The position numbers and the translations under genes are program-made. This document shows positions 1 through 36,748 of a stretch of DNA of 64,000 nucleotides, in pieces. The number at the start of each line of letters is the position of its first letter. Position 1 is the first letter of the stretch. The notes beneath the pieces were generated by a model, which was given only the letters and a program-made list of their open reading frames with translations, did not search any database and was not told the DNA's origin. The DNA is from an uncultured Caldilinea sp. (GTDB lineage Bacteria > Chloroflexota > Anaerolineae > Caldilineales > Caldilineaceae). Where the stretch lies: positions 62,001 through 126,000 of the forward strand of contig NZ_CAKZMJ010000066.1 of the NCBI RefSeq assembly GCF_937128415.1. Reading direction: 5' to 3'.

Positions 1-2
1 TG

Positions 3-107
3 GCGCTAGGCCTGCTGACCGTCCTCTTTTTGCGCCATCAGGAGCGGCTGCAGACGTTGATCGATCGACGGGTGCAGAGGCGATTCTCAGGGGAGGAGTC
101 GTCATGA
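3..107 (+). CDS. C-terminal end of an unidentified membrane protein (partial)
   Basis: The open frame entering from the left edge ends in a TGA that overlaps the ATG of the next gene (ATGA). The visible 34 residues start with a short hydrophobic stretch (ALGLLTVLFLR) followed by a basic tail rich in Arg and Gln, as expected for the last membrane segment and cytoplasmic end of a membrane protein. The 4-base overlap suggests translational coupling with yqeY. Too little is present to name a family. Confidence 0.45.
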   Translation, partial: ALGLLTVLFLRHQERLQTLIDRRVQRRFSGEESS

Positions 108-571
108 GTGAGATGCCGATGACGCTGGTGGAACGCATCGACGCCGACCTGAAGCGCGCCATGCGCGAGCGCAATGAACCGGCAAAACTTGCTTTGCGCA
201 GCTTGAAGACCGCCCTGATGCAGGCGCGCACCAGCGGAGAGCAGGCGCATGATCTGAGCGAAGCAGAAGTGATCGAGGTCGTGCGCCGCGAGGCGAAGCG
301 CCGCAAAGAGGCGGCTGAAGAGTTTGAGCGGCTCGGCGCACCGGATCGCGCCGCCGCCGAAATGCTGGAATATCAGGTGTTGCAACAATATCTACCGCAG
401 CAGCTCACGGAGGCCGAAATCGAGGAGATTGCACGCGCCGTGATCGCCGAGCTGGGCGCTGACTCGCCTAAACAGATGGGACAGGTCATGCCGGCCGTGT
501 TGGCGAAGACGGGCGCACGCGCAGATGGGAGAACGGTGAATCAGGTGGTGCGGCGCCTGCTTGCCCGCTAA
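104..571 (+). CDS. yqeY: GatB/YqeY domain-containing protein
   Basis: The 155-aa protein matches the YqeY family end to end: an N-terminal helical part with the typical LKxAMRxxxxxxLxxLRxLK pattern (residues 8-36), a charged middle helix (KRRKEAAEEFE) and a C-terminal GatB-tail-like domain ending in VNQVVRRLLAR. The family resembles the tail domain of the GatB amidotransferase subunit that touches tRNA, but its own role is not settled. The ATG at 104 is chosen because it overlaps the upstream stop. It lies directly upstream of the HD-domain gene and is probably cotranscribed with it. Confidence 0.9.
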   Translation: MSEMPMTLVERIDADLKRAMRERNEPAKLALRSLKTALMQARTSGEQAHDLSEAEVIEVVRREAKRRKEAAEEFERLGAPDRAAAEMLEYQVLQQYLPQQLTEAEIEEIARAVIAELGADSPKQMGQVMPAVLAKTGARADGRTVNQVVRRLLAR

Positions 572-581
572 CTCTACACGC

Positions 582-2816
<2,235 letters not shown>

Positions 2817-2817
2817 A

Positions 2818-3336
2818 ATGGATACGCCGTCCCTTGGATACGACATTGCCGTCGAAATCGATGAAGCGCTCACCGATTCCATCGACGTGGCCGCAATTCG
2901 TGCTGCGGCGGAGGCGACGCTGCGCCGACTTAACGTCGAACGAGCCGGGCTGACCGTTGCGCTCACGACGGACGAGTATGTCCGCAGCCTGAACGCACAA
3001 TATCGAGGCATCGACGAGCCGACCGACGTGCTCACTTTTGCTGCGCAGGAAAGCCTTCCTGGCGCGCCGTCGCTTGCGTTGCCTGCAGAGGCGCTGGAGG
3101 AAATGCAACACTATCTCGGCGACCTGGTGATTGCATACCCCTACAGTGCGCGCCAGGCCGCGCGCTACCAAAACAGCGTCACCGCCGAGCTGCAATTGCT
3201 GGTTGTTCACGGCGTGCTGCACCTGCTCGGCTACGATCACGACGATGAGACTTCTGAGCGCGCCATGGGGTCGCTGCAAGAGGAGATTCTGGCGCAGTTC
3301 GGTCATGCAGCGCTGGCGCGACGCATCTACGAATAA
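2818..3336 (+). CDS. ybeY: Endoribonuclease YbeY, rRNA maturation factor
   Basis: The 172-aa product carries the UPF0054 zinc motif near the C-terminus (HGVLHLLGYDH, residues about 131-141), with the three histidines that bind the metal. YbeY is a single-strand-specific RNase involved in 16S rRNA 3' end maturation and ribosome quality control. The ATG at 2818 lies one base after the stop of the HD gene (TAA-A-ATG), so it is preferred over an in-frame start at 2710 inside that gene. The order pgpH-ybeY-dgkA is a well-known conserved cluster. Confidence 0.93.
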   Translation: MDTPSLGYDIAVEIDEALTDSIDVAAIRAAAEATLRRLNVERAGLTVALTTDEYVRSLNAQYRGIDEPTDVLTFAAQESLPGAPSLALPAEALEEMQHYLGDLVIAYPYSARQAARYQNSVTAELQLLVVHGVLHLLGYDHDDETSERAMGSLQEEILAQFGHAALARRIYE

Positions 3337-3362
3337 CCGGACGGGGAAAGGGATTCAAGACG

Positions 3363-3783
<421 letters not shown>

Positions 3784-3820
3784 ATAAGAATTCGCGCAAC
3801 CTTCGGGGGCGACCACGTTT

Positions 3821-7432
<3,612 letters not shown>

Positions 7433-7529
7433 TGTACCTTACGTCGCGTTACGCAGGCAAGAAAGTCATGACGCAGTGCGTAATTGCGCTTCATCCTATC
7501 GCTCTTCCACCTCTTTGCCTGTTTCACAA

Positions 7530-7560
7530 TTGCGCCGTCATTTTGTATTCATGGTACAAT
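7530..7560 (+). promoter_or_regulatory. Possible promoter with near-leaderless start for the DUF1385 gene
   Basis: A clear -10 box TACAAT lies at 7555-7560 with TTGCGC at 7530-7535, a rather long 19-base spacer. The ATG at 7569 is only 8 bases after the -10 box, so transcription from it would give an almost leaderless mRNA. No Shine-Dalgarno sequence is visible before this ATG, which agrees with that reading. The weak -35 keeps confidence low. Confidence 0.35.
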
Positions 7561-7568
7561 TTCGCGCC

Positions 7569-8546
<978 letters not shown>

Positions 8547-8553
8547 CATCTTT

Positions 8554-10200
<1,647 letters not shown>

Positions 10201-10346
10201 GCAAGGTAGTATGGAGGGTGCGATGGCGGCTGTCAAGTTCGGGAACTGCAGCTTTCCTTGCGCCGTTGAACAGAGCGAAACAGATCACGACAAGAACGTC
10301 AACACGATCACTGAACAAAGTATGGAGCTGGAGAATAATCAGGGAT

Positions 10347-10991
10347 ATGAAATTCGGCGTTCGAGTCTGGCTCTTGATGGCGGCGATTGTGCTGTTGATT
10401 GCGTTGACGTTTCCATTCGCCTGGCGCGCCTGGGTGGAACGCACTTACGCCGCTGCAATTTACACCTTGGAAGAAGCCCCCTCCGCGCGCGTGGCGCTTG
10501 TGCTGGGGGCGCGCGTCTACCCCGATGGTCGATTAAGCCCGATGCTGGCGGATCGCGTGGACACAGCCGTTGCTTTGTACAAGGCGGGAAAGGTTGAAAA
10601 GTTGTTGATGAGCGGCGACAATAGCCTGGAGGACTACAACGAGCCTGGCGCCATGATGGCGTACGCGATTCGGCAAGGGGTGCCGGCGGAGGACATCCAA
10701 CCCGACTACGGAGGGCGGCGCACCTACGACTCCTGTTATCGCGCCCGCTATATCTTTCAAGTCGAAGAGGCGATCATCGTCACGCAAGAATTCCACCTGC
10801 CGCGCGCGCTCTTTCTGTGCAAGAGCCTTGGCATCGCCGCCACCGGCGTCGTCGCCGATCGTCGCCAGTACCATCCGCGCAGCATCGCATGGTCAGAGGC
10901 CCGCGAAACGCCCGCCACCTTTGCTGCGCTCCTGGACATCCTCCGTCGTTCACCGCCGCCCGTCCTGGGCGATCCGATCCCCATCCGGTAA
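10347..10991 (+). CDS. SanA/YdcF family membrane protein (DUF218)
   Basis: The 214-aa protein has one N-terminal membrane helix (about residues 7-28) and a DUF218 domain. The domain begins ARVALVLGARVYPDGRLSPMLADR and continues with MSGDNS, YNEPGAM and the YGGRRTYDSCYRA and VTQEFHLPRALF blocks. This pattern is closest to SanA, linked in enterobacteria to envelope barrier function and vancomycin resistance at high temperature. The catalytic activity of the family is not established. The ATG at 10347 is chosen because it starts right before the membrane anchor; the open frame extends upstream only through low-quality sequence. It is divergent from the transglycosylase gene, so both may concern the cell wall. 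Confidence 0.85.
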   Translation: MKFGVRVWLLMAAIVLLIALTFPFAWRAWVERTYAAAIYTLEEAPSARVALVLGARVYPDGRLSPMLADRVDTAVALYKAGKVEKLLMSGDNSLEDYNEPGAMMAYAIRQGVPAEDIQPDYGGRRTYDSCYRARYIFQVEEAIIVTQEFHLPRALFLCKSLGIAATGVVADRRQYHPRSIAWSEARETPATFAALLDILRRSPPPVLGDPIPIR

Positions 10992-10998
10992 AGTTCGC

Positions 10999-11376
10999 CT
11001 ATTCAATCTCGATCGTTTGCTCCGAATGTCCCTTGCGCCAGTTGCCATTGGCGTCCCCCACCACCCAGGAGGTGGTGATGCGGATCGTCATACGGCTTTG
11101 GGAACGCACCGGCGCATCGGCGCGCACCTGAATCGGTGGAGCGGACGGTTTGGCGGGTCGGCTCAGAAGCGTCTGCAAAAGTCGCCAGCCGACGCTGGCG
11201 GCCAGACTGGCGGCGCCCACCAACAGGGGGGCTGCGGCTTTGCCAACCAGGGCAGGCAGCGTGCTTTGCGGCGCCGGCAACGCCGCCTCCATATCGTAGC
11301 CGCAGTGGCTGCAGTGACGCGCCTCCAGCGCAAAATGGTTGCCGCATTGCGGACAGATGCGTGAGACTTCGGTCAT
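10999..11376 (-). CDS. Small zinc-ribbon membrane-associated protein
   Basis: The 125-aa protein begins with a zinc ribbon, CPQCGNHF then CSHCGYDM (residues 8-28), spaced as two CxxC knuckles. An alanine/leucine-rich hydrophobic stretch (about residues 42-65) may be a membrane segment or a signal anchor. The C-terminal 50 residues are polar and beta-like (RMTIRITTSWVVGDANGNWRKG). Similar zinc-ribbon plus helix proteins are common in Chloroflexota and have no known role. It is convergent with the SanA-like gene, with 7 bases between the stops. Confidence 0.65.
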   Translation of the reverse strand: MTEVSRICPQCGNHFALEARHCSHCGYDMEAALPAPQSTLPALVGKAAAPLLVGAASLAASVGWRLLQTLLSRPAKPSAPPIQVRADAPVRSQSRMTIRITTSWVVGDANGNWRKGHSEQTIEIE

Positions 11377-11590
11377 CTTGTTTCGCTCATTTCATTCAAA
11401 CAGCGCCCAAACAGCGCTTCCGGCGCATTCCTGAGAGCTGTGGGCTGTCCTTCAGGTGGTTTCTTTGTAGACAGTCTATCATTACAGCTTGCCTGCGTCA
11501 ACGCACTCAACACACTGCTTCTTCGCACCTGTGTCGTATGAGATGGTTTCGCAACCCTTCACAAAGACAACTCGATTTTTTCAGAACGAT

Positions 11591-11619
11591 TTGCACGAAA
11601 CTTCACCGTCGCATACAAT
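11591..11619 (+). promoter_or_regulatory. Sigma-70-type promoter of the peptide ABC importer operon
   Basis: TTGCAC at 11591-11596 and TACAAT at 11614-11619 are separated by exactly 17 bases. They sit about 60 bases before the ATG of the solute-binding protein gene, which has a GGAGG ribosome-binding site. The remaining part of the 304-base intergenic stretch (11377-11680) shows only a short 11-base direct repeat (AAACAGCGC twice, about 11397-11418) and no gene. Confidence 0.6.
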
Positions 11620-11680
11620 ACCTTGCCGTCCAAGTGTAATTCCAACCCGCCAAATCTGACCAAGTGTACGGAGGACGAAC

Positions 11681-13483
<1,803 letters not shown>

Positions 13484-13502
13484 ACCCGATCGTGGATTCG
13501 TT

Positions 13503-13542
13503 CCCTTCCCTCAGTGCGTCAATTGACGCGCTGAGGAAGGGG
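13503..13542 (+). other. Long intercistronic stem-loop between binding protein and permease genes
   Basis: Positions 13503-13522 and 13523-13542 are nearly perfect inverted repeats centred on TCAATTGA, giving a stem of about 17 pairs with a small bulge. There is no following T-run, so it is not a classic terminator. Structures like this often stabilise the upstream mRNA or stop partial read-through so that binding protein is made in excess over permease. The right arm contains AGGAAGGGG, which would be the ribosome-binding site for an ATG at 13545. Confidence 0.7.
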
Positions 13543-13559
13543 CGATGGGAGATGCTCCG

Positions 13560-15388
<1,829 letters not shown>

Positions 15389-15407
15389 TCCGGGACTTGA
15401 ACGCTCA

Positions 15408-16841
<1,434 letters not shown>

Positions 16842-16926
16842 TAAGCGCATTGACTGACAATTTATCTTATCGAAACAAAACAACTACGTCTTCTGACCAT
16901 CTTGCTTGTCTGAGGAGAGAACATCC

Positions 16927-17487
<561 letters not shown>

Positions 17488-17569
17488 AGAACAAGGAAAA
17501 ACAGAAGCTTATCGCCTCACCTTATACAATCGGCTTTGTTTTCCAAAAAACTCTAGATTTTTAACAAAC

Positions 17570-17880
17570 TGGTTTCCTTGCAGGTGCGGCTCGCAGCCGC
17601 AGACCCTCGGTGGACTCAAAAGCTGTGGGGAAGGCCCTCCCCCTGACCCCCTCTCCCAAGGCTGGGAGAGGGGGTCAGGGGAACGCCGGCGGTGCGGCTT
17701 CCAGCCGCACGTGCTCAATGCACCGCAAGGTCTTGGGGAATTCAAAGAAGCGCAGCGGGTAGCTGCGCTTCTTCGTCGTCAGAATCTCCTGTGAAATTCC
17801 ATCCAGCTTCCGGAAAGGTTGCCTTCTACGCAAGGGCGTCACCGAACTGCACACCATGCATTCCTGAAAACCAATTTTCC
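17570..17880. repeat. Mosaic of GC-rich palindromes with shared tail (copy A)
   Basis: This intergenic stretch (the gap is 17488-17898) has no convincing gene. It holds four inverted repeats in a row: TGCGGCT/AGCCGCA around 17585-17601; a perfect 19-bp stem with a 4-base loop at 17640-17658/17663-17681; GTGCGGCT/AGCCGCAC near 17692-17710; and a 12-bp stem at 17745-17756/17762-17773. A tail beginning GTGAAATTCC at about 17790 follows. The same modules recur near 30.5-30.9 kb and 50.9-51.3 kb. The 19-bp stem could also act as a bidirectional terminator between the convergent genes on either side. Confidence 0.75.
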
Positions 17881-17898
17881 GCAAAGTTTGATGGCGGT

Positions 17899-18953
<1,055 letters not shown>

Positions 18954-19065
18954 TCTGCGCAGCAGCCGTCGCGTTGTGAGTATATCACGAGCAAAGTTGC
19001 GAAAAAGTTGCATCCGACTTTCTCCCTACATGGAGCGACCTCCCCGATTGGGCTTTCGTGGGCGT

Positions 19066-19094
19066 TTGACAGGTGCGCCGGCGAGCGTTATACT
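19066..19094 (+). promoter_or_regulatory. Strong sigma-70-type promoter of the IclR gene
   Basis: TTGACA at 19066-19071 and TATACT at 19089-19094 are 17 bases apart, close to consensus. The predicted start is near 19101, leaving a leader of about 50 bases before the ATG at 19151. An AT-rich stretch with imperfect dyad symmetry (about 19107-19126) just after the start is a candidate operator for IclR autoregulation. Confidence 0.7.
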
Positions 19095-19150
19095 TACTTT
19101 GTTCGCTATATTGAAAAAATTTTATATCCATAAACTTTTTACTGTCGCCG

Positions 19151-21066
<1,916 letters not shown>

Positions 21067-21104
21067 AATCAGGGGATCCATCTCAAGCGTCTTAGGAGAA
21101 ATGC

Positions 21105-22166
<1,062 letters not shown>

Positions 22167-22169
22167 AAT

Positions 22170-23507
<1,338 letters not shown>

Positions 23508-23578
23508 AATGCGCTTACAGCTTTGATCTCCACGGCAGAGAAGAAATAGATCATGGGATGCAGAGATCTTCACTTGCG

Positions 23579-24316
<738 letters not shown>

Positions 24317-24375
24317 AAAGAGTCGACCTCTGCTTTTCAAAAAGATGCTTTCAAAAAGTGTTGGAGCCAATTGAT

Positions 24376-25602
<1,227 letters not shown>

Positions 25603-25639
25603 CGTTGTTCTCTCACTTTCGTCTGGCTGGGAACAGCCC

Positions 25640-26872
<1,233 letters not shown>

Positions 26873-26918
26873 TCACTCCCCCTTTCTGCGCGTCGAACTT
26901 CTTTGCGCGTCGGTGCGA

Positions 26919-27608
<690 letters not shown>

Positions 27609-27632
27609 GCAAATTCTTCTCCTTACTCATTG

Positions 27633-27649
27633 ACTGACCGTCGGTCAGT
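27633..27649. promoter_or_regulatory. TetR-type operator at the tetR promoter
   Basis: ACTGACCG-T-CGGTCAGT is a perfect 8+1+8 palindrome and closely resembles known TetR-family operators (GACCGRTCGGTC-like). It lies just downstream of the minus-strand -10 box (27653-27658), so binding would block transcription of the tetR-efflux operon. Confidence 0.75.
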
Positions 27650-27652
27650 AAT

Positions 27653-27681
27653 ATGATAAACCGATTCAAAGGGAGCGTCAA
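27653..27681 (-). promoter_or_regulatory. Promoter of the tetR-efflux operon
   Basis: On the minus strand TTGACG (27676-27681) and TATCAT (27653-27658) are separated by 17 bases. The predicted start falls near 27646, inside the palindromic operator. Confidence 0.65.
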
Positions 27682-27697
27682 CTGGTCAGATGACCAG
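27682..27697. promoter_or_regulatory. Palindrome CTGGTCA-GA-TGACCAG, first copy
   Basis: A perfect 7+2+7 inverted repeat sits directly upstream of the minus-strand -35 box of the tetR operon. It is unlike the TetR operators beside it. The same 7-base arms occur at 30965-30980. The TGGTC/GACCA arms resemble GntR-family sites; the regulator is unknown. Confidence 0.5.
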
Positions 27698-27832
27698 GTT
27701 GACTGCCCGAAGACCGCGTTATCGCTCCCCCAAAGACACCAAGAAGTATGAAGAGTTGACGTTTTTTTCTCTCTTTTAAGTATCCTTTGTGTCTGGTGGT
27801 TGACCTCCTCTTTTCCACTCACTGGGTGAAGT

Positions 27833-27860
27833 TTGACATTGAGAAGCTTTCGATTATCAT
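27833..27860 (+). promoter_or_regulatory. Promoter of the MFS exporter gene
   Basis: TTGACA at 27833-27838 and TATCAT at 27855-27860 are 16 bases apart. The predicted start near 27867 lies inside the following palindrome at 27862-27881. Apart from these sites the 310-base gap (27609-27918) shows no gene. Confidence 0.65.
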
Positions 27861-27861
27861 A

Positions 27862-27881
27862 CTTACTGACCGGTCGGTAAG
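27862..27881. promoter_or_regulatory. TetR-type operator at the MFS promoter
   Basis: CTTACTGACC/GGTCGGTAAG is a 20-bp palindrome with one mismatch. It shares the ACTGACC/GGTC core with the operator at 27633-27649, placed at the transcription start of the exporter gene. Confidence 0.75.
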
Positions 27882-27918
27882 CATCGGCTGGCAGAAATAT
27901 TTTTTAGCGGAGTTGACT

Positions 27919-29292
27919 ATGCGCAACAAGGTGCTTTGGGTCTTATTCTTCGGCGTATTGATGGCTGCGCTCGACATCGCCATCGTCGGGCCGGCGTTGC
28001 CGGCGATCAAGACGGCGTTCGCCGTCGACGAGCGCTCGTTGGCGTGGGTTTTCAACGCCTATGTGCTGATGAACCTGGTAGGCACGCCGCTGATGGCGAA
28101 GCTTTCAGACCGCTATGGCCGGCGGCCGATCTATGTGCTCGACATCGGACTGTTCGCCGCAGGTTCGGCGCTTGTTATGCTTGCACCGAATTTTGCTCTT
28201 GTGATTCTCGGACGCGGCGTGCAGGGGTTGGGCGCCGGCGGCATCTTCCCGGTGGCCGCCGCCGTCATCGGCGACACATTTCCACCGGAGAAGCGCGGGG
28301 GAGCGCTGGGGCTGATCGGCGCAGTCTTCGGGCTGGCCTTCATCCTCGGCCCGATCGTCGGCGGCTTGCTCCTGCTGCTCAGCTGGCACTGGATTTTCGC
28401 CATCAATCTGCCGATCGCAGCTGCGTTGGGCGTTGCGGCCTGGCGCCTTCTTCCCTCTGCGCGACCGTCTGCGTCGTCGGCGTTCGATTGGGCGGGCATG
28501 AGCGTGCTGGCCGTGTTGCTGGCCTCCCTGGCCTTCGGGTTGAACCAAATCGACGCCGCTGCGCCGTTGCACAGTCTCCGCTCGCAACAGGTGTGGCCGT
28601 TTCTGCTTCTGGCGCTCGTCCTGCTGCCGATCTTTTTACAGGTGGAGCGACGAGCCGACGATCCGATCTTTCGCCCAGGGCTTCTCTCCACGCGCCAGCT
28701 GCGTCTGGCCTGTGCGCTTGCCTTTGGCGCCGGCCTGGGCGAGGTGGCGGTGCTCTTCCTGCCCTCGCTGGCGGTGACGGCGTTTGCGGTGAGCGAATCG
28801 CGCGCCAGCTTCATGTTGTTGCCCCTGGTCTTTGCGCTTTTTCTCGGCGCGCCGGTCGCCGGTCGACTTCTGGACCGGATCGGCTCACGCGCGGTGATCC
28901 TCGGCGGCTCCGCACTGTTGACGCTCGGCATGCTGTTGCTGTGGCTGCACGGCGCGTCGCTCTGGGTCTATTATGCGGCGGGAGTGCTCGTCGGTTTGGG
29001 GCTGGCCTCACTTTTGGGCGCGCCGATTCGCTATATTATGCTGAACGAAGCTGCCGCCACGGAGCGCGCAGCTGCGCAGGCGGCGGCGACGCTCTTCACC
29101 AGCGTGGGTCAGCTCGTCGGCGCAGCGCTGGTGGGCGCCGTGGTCGCCAGCATGGGCGGCGGCCTCCCTGGCTACAGAGCTGCGTACCTGACCATCGGCG
29201 TCGTTTCCCTGGCGTTGACGCTGCTTGCGTTTGGGCTGAAGCCGCGGACGGCCGAACTGGAGATGATGGTCAGGCAGTCGGTCGCCGCCTGA
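27919..29292 (+). CDS. MFS transporter, drug:H+ antiporter type (DHA2-like)
   Basis: The 457-aa protein has about 14 membrane helices. Helix 1 contains the ALDIAIVGPALPAI motif with its conserved aspartate; motif A is GTPLMAKLSDRYGRRP; the antiporter motif C is GAVFGLAFILGPIVGG. These mark proton-driven multidrug exporters. The ATG at 27919 has GGAG 6 bases upstream; the frame opens further upstream but through promoter and operator sequence. It is divergent from the TetR-efflux operon, and both promoters carry similar operators, so a joint drug or toxic-metabolite response is likely. Confidence 0.92.
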   Translation: MRNKVLWVLFFGVLMAALDIAIVGPALPAIKTAFAVDERSLAWVFNAYVLMNLVGTPLMAKLSDRYGRRPIYVLDIGLFAAGSALVMLAPNFALVILGRGVQGLGAGGIFPVAAAVIGDTFPPEKRGGALGLIGAVFGLAFILGPIVGGLLLLLSWHWIFAINLPIAAALGVAAWRLLPSARPSASSAFDWAGMSVLAVLLASLAFGLNQIDAAAPLHSLRSQQVWPFLLLALVLLPIFLQVERRADDPIFRPGLLSTRQLRLACALAFGAGLGEVAVLFLPSLAVTAFAVSESRASFMLLPLVFALFLGAPVAGRLLDRIGSRAVILGGSALLTLGMLLLWLHGASLWVYYAAGVLVGLGLASLLGAPIRYIMLNEAAATERAAAQAAATLFTSVGQLVGAALVGAVVASMGGGLPGYRAAYLTIGVVSLALTLLAFGLKPRTAELEMMVRQSVAA

Positions 29293-29423
29293 TCAACCAT
29301 TGAGTCGATTGCTCCAAAGAGACGGCCGCTCAGGGGATGTCCGGTGGCTGAGTGTATTTAGGGCGTGACAGTGATTGTTGATAGTCGATATCGGATTCTG
29401 AAAAGAAAGAAGGAGCTTTGCAA

Positions 29424-29906
29424 ATGGGTTTTGTATTGGTGTTGCATAATTTGATGCGATGGGCGGTGATCGTTCTGTTGGTTTACGCCCTGGCGCGCAT
29501 GGTGATGGGCGTCTTCCAGAAGCGCACCTTCACCGAACAGGATCGCAAGGCGCTGTCGTGGTTCGCCGTCTCGATGGACGTGCAGTTGCTGGTTGGGCTT
29601 GTGCTGTTCATCGGCAACAGCTGGTGGACTCAGTTCCAGAACATGGCCAACGCGATGCGTCAACCTGTGCTGCGCTTCTTTGTCATCGAACATTGGTTCC
29701 TGATGCTGATTGCGTTGATTCTGGCGCATCTGGCGGTGGTCTTTGTGCGGAAGGCGCAAAACGATGCAGCGAAGTTCCGGCGCGGCGCCATCTTCACTGC
29801 GTTGGCGGCGCTTGCCATCTACTTCGCCATCCCATGGCCGTGGAGCGGAGACTACGGACGACCGCTGCTGCGCCTGGCGGAAGCGATTTTGCTCTGGTTT
29901 GTATAA
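29424..29906 (+). CDS. Small four-helix membrane protein (cytochrome-b-like, unknown function)
   Basis: The 160-aa protein has four hydrophobic helices (about residues 3-25, 47-64, 90-108 and 122-140). Two histidines are placed in helices 1 and 3 (LHNLMRW and IEHWFLMLIALILAHLA), as in small b-type cytochrome-like proteins found next to redox or stress regulators. Haem binding is only suggested. AGGAG lies 8 bases before the ATG at 29424; a TTG at 29418 would be too close to it. It is followed after 12 bases by a TetR gene, likely its own regulator. Confidence 0.7.
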   Translation: MGFVLVLHNLMRWAVIVLLVYALARMVMGVFQKRTFTEQDRKALSWFAVSMDVQLLVGLVLFIGNSWWTQFQNMANAMRQPVLRFFVIEHWFLMLIALILAHLAVVFVRKAQNDAAKFRRGAIFTALAALAIYFAIPWPWSGDYGRPLLRLAEAILLWFV

Positions 29907-29918
29907 AAAAGGTCGACG

Positions 29919-30509
29919 ATGCTGCGTTCTGCGTCGGGCGACAGCCGAGAGGCGATTTTGCAGGCCGCCCAACGTCTCTTTGTGGAGAAGGGCTATCCCG
30001 GCATCTCCATGCGCGAGATCGCCGATGCGGTGGGGATGACGAAGGCTGCGCTCTACTATCATTTCCGCGACAAGGAGCAGCTCTTCCTGGCGCTGTTGGA
30101 CAGCGTCCTGGAGGAATTAAGCGCGCTGATCGAATTCAGCCGCCAAAACGATGGCTCCTGTCGTCGCCAACTGGAGACGTTCGTGCGCCAGGTGTTAGCG
30201 CTGCCCTCGGAGCGCAGGGCGAGCCTGCGTCTCGCCAGCCAGGAGCTCGGCAATCTAGACGCCTCTGCACGCAGCCATTTCATTGAAAAATATCACGCCC
30301 TCTTCATCGATCGCATCGCCGCCATCCTCGCCGAGGGCGTTGCTCGCGGCGAATTCAAGCCGATCGACCCACAGGTCGCCACCTGGGCCCTGCTGGGCAT
30401 GATGTACCCCTATTTTCACGTTTCTCCCGTCGCCGGCCTGACGCCGACCGATGCAGTCGTTCAACAACTCTTGATGGTGTTTTTCGAGGGTTTGCAAAAA
30501 AATTCGTAA
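29919..30509 (+). CDS. TetR family transcriptional regulator
   Basis: The 196-aa protein starts with a typical TetR DNA-binding domain (SREAILQAAQRLFVEKGYPGISMREIADAVGMTKAALYYHFRDKEQLF, about residues 8-54) and ends with a helical ligand-binding domain. It follows the small membrane protein by 12 bases on the same strand, so the two are probably one transcript and the regulator may control that unit. No ACTGACC-type palindrome is seen before this pair, unlike the other TetR locus. Confidence 0.92.
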   Translation: MLRSASGDSREAILQAAQRLFVEKGYPGISMREIADAVGMTKAALYYHFRDKEQLFLALLDSVLEELSALIEFSRQNDGSCRRQLETFVRQVLALPSERRASLRLASQELGNLDASARSHFIEKYHALFIDRIAAILAEGVARGEFKPIDPQVATWALLGMMYPYFHVSPVAGLTPTDAVVQQLLMVFFEGLQKNS

Positions 30510-30522
30510 CTCACCTTATGCC

Positions 30523-30895
30523 GTGCAGGCCCTCACCCCCTGCCCCCTCTCCCAATGCTGGGAGAGGGGGAGAAGGGCGCCGTCGATGCGGCTCCGTTTT
30601 TTTCGTAGGTGCGGCTCCCAGCCGCACGTCCTCGACAGACCCCGAGACACGGGATGAACCGGCGAAGCGCAGGAAGGCCCTCACCCCCTTCCCCCTCTCC
30701 CAAGGCTGGGAGAGGGGGAAGAAGGGCGCCGTCGATGCGGCTCCGTTTTTTTCGTAGGTGCGGCTCCCAGCCGCACGTCCTCGACAGACCCCGGAAATTT
30801 GGTTAACCGACGAAGCTGTGAAATTCCGTCCGCTTCCTGGAAGGTTGCGTTCTACGCGCAGGCGTCATCGAACTGCGTGACATGAGTTCGTAAGT
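30523..30895. repeat. Mosaic of GC-rich palindromes with shared tail (copy B, internally duplicated)
   Basis: Two tandem copies of a unit of about 148 bases are followed by the tail. Each unit has the CCCTCTCCCA/TGGGAGAGGG stem, a GGGCGCCGTCGATGCGGCTCC stretch, a T-run, and GTGCGGCT-CCC-AGCCGCAC. The tail starts GTGAAATTCC at about 30820. It matches copy A, including the tail. The 590-base gap (30510-31099) contains no credible gene; short frames through the units are repeat-derived. Confidence 0.75.
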
Positions 30896-30964
30896 CGAGC
30901 GCCGAGAGAGGAATTTCCGGCGGGGTTAAGCCGGTGAACGGGCTTAGCCCCCCTTTCTTTTCCC

Positions 30965-30980
30965 CTGGTCAAGTGACCAG
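30965..30980. promoter_or_regulatory. Palindrome CTGGTCA-AG-TGACCAG, second copy
   Basis: It has the same arms and 2-base spacer as the site at 27682-27697, here 120 bases before the CBS-ACT gene that precedes the NifJ cluster. Two exact arm matches in unrelated intergenic regions point to a shared regulator. Confidence 0.5.
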
Positions 30981-30995
30981 TTTCTCGACTGCACC

Positions 30996-31032
<37 letters not shown>

Positions 31033-31099
31033 CTTGAAACTTTCTGCTCTATAGTGTTTCTGCCCTATGTCCTTTTTTATTGACAAGGAGGATGCTGAA

Positions 31100-31747
<648 letters not shown>

Positions 31748-31886
31748 AACATTCTTGTGCGGCTTCGCCGATGCGCAGGCGCCCTCAGGAGCCCCGTCTA
31801 TGGGCCGGAAGGCGTCCAAAAAATTTCGGAAATTTCGATTTCGCTCTATGCGCTGTGTAGATATCGATTGAGAGGAAATTGACAAA

Positions 31887-35444
<3,558 letters not shown>

Positions 35445-35641
35445 GGATTCGCGGGAATGCAGCGCGTGGCGGGCGGCCGGCTCACGAACGTCGATGAAGA
35501 CGGGTCGCCTGGAGGAAGGCGCTCCCCGCCGCGCCTCGTCATGCGCTGCATTTCATGTCGCTGCTGCATAACAGCAAGCGTGCGAAATTCAGCGTCCTGC
35601 GGGCGCATCGTTGATTCAAAATCTGGAAAGGCGAGTAACCC

Positions 35642-36661
<1,020 letters not shown>

Positions 36662-36748
36662 GAGGGAAGAGGCGTCCGAACGAGAAGACAAATCTGCGCT
36701 GCTCTTCTCTTCCCCGCCCTTCCATTGATCTGAAAGGAGGCGAACACC

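Noticed and set aside
11377..11680. Hidden small gene
   Set aside because: No open frame with ribosome-binding site; a promoter explains the stretch.
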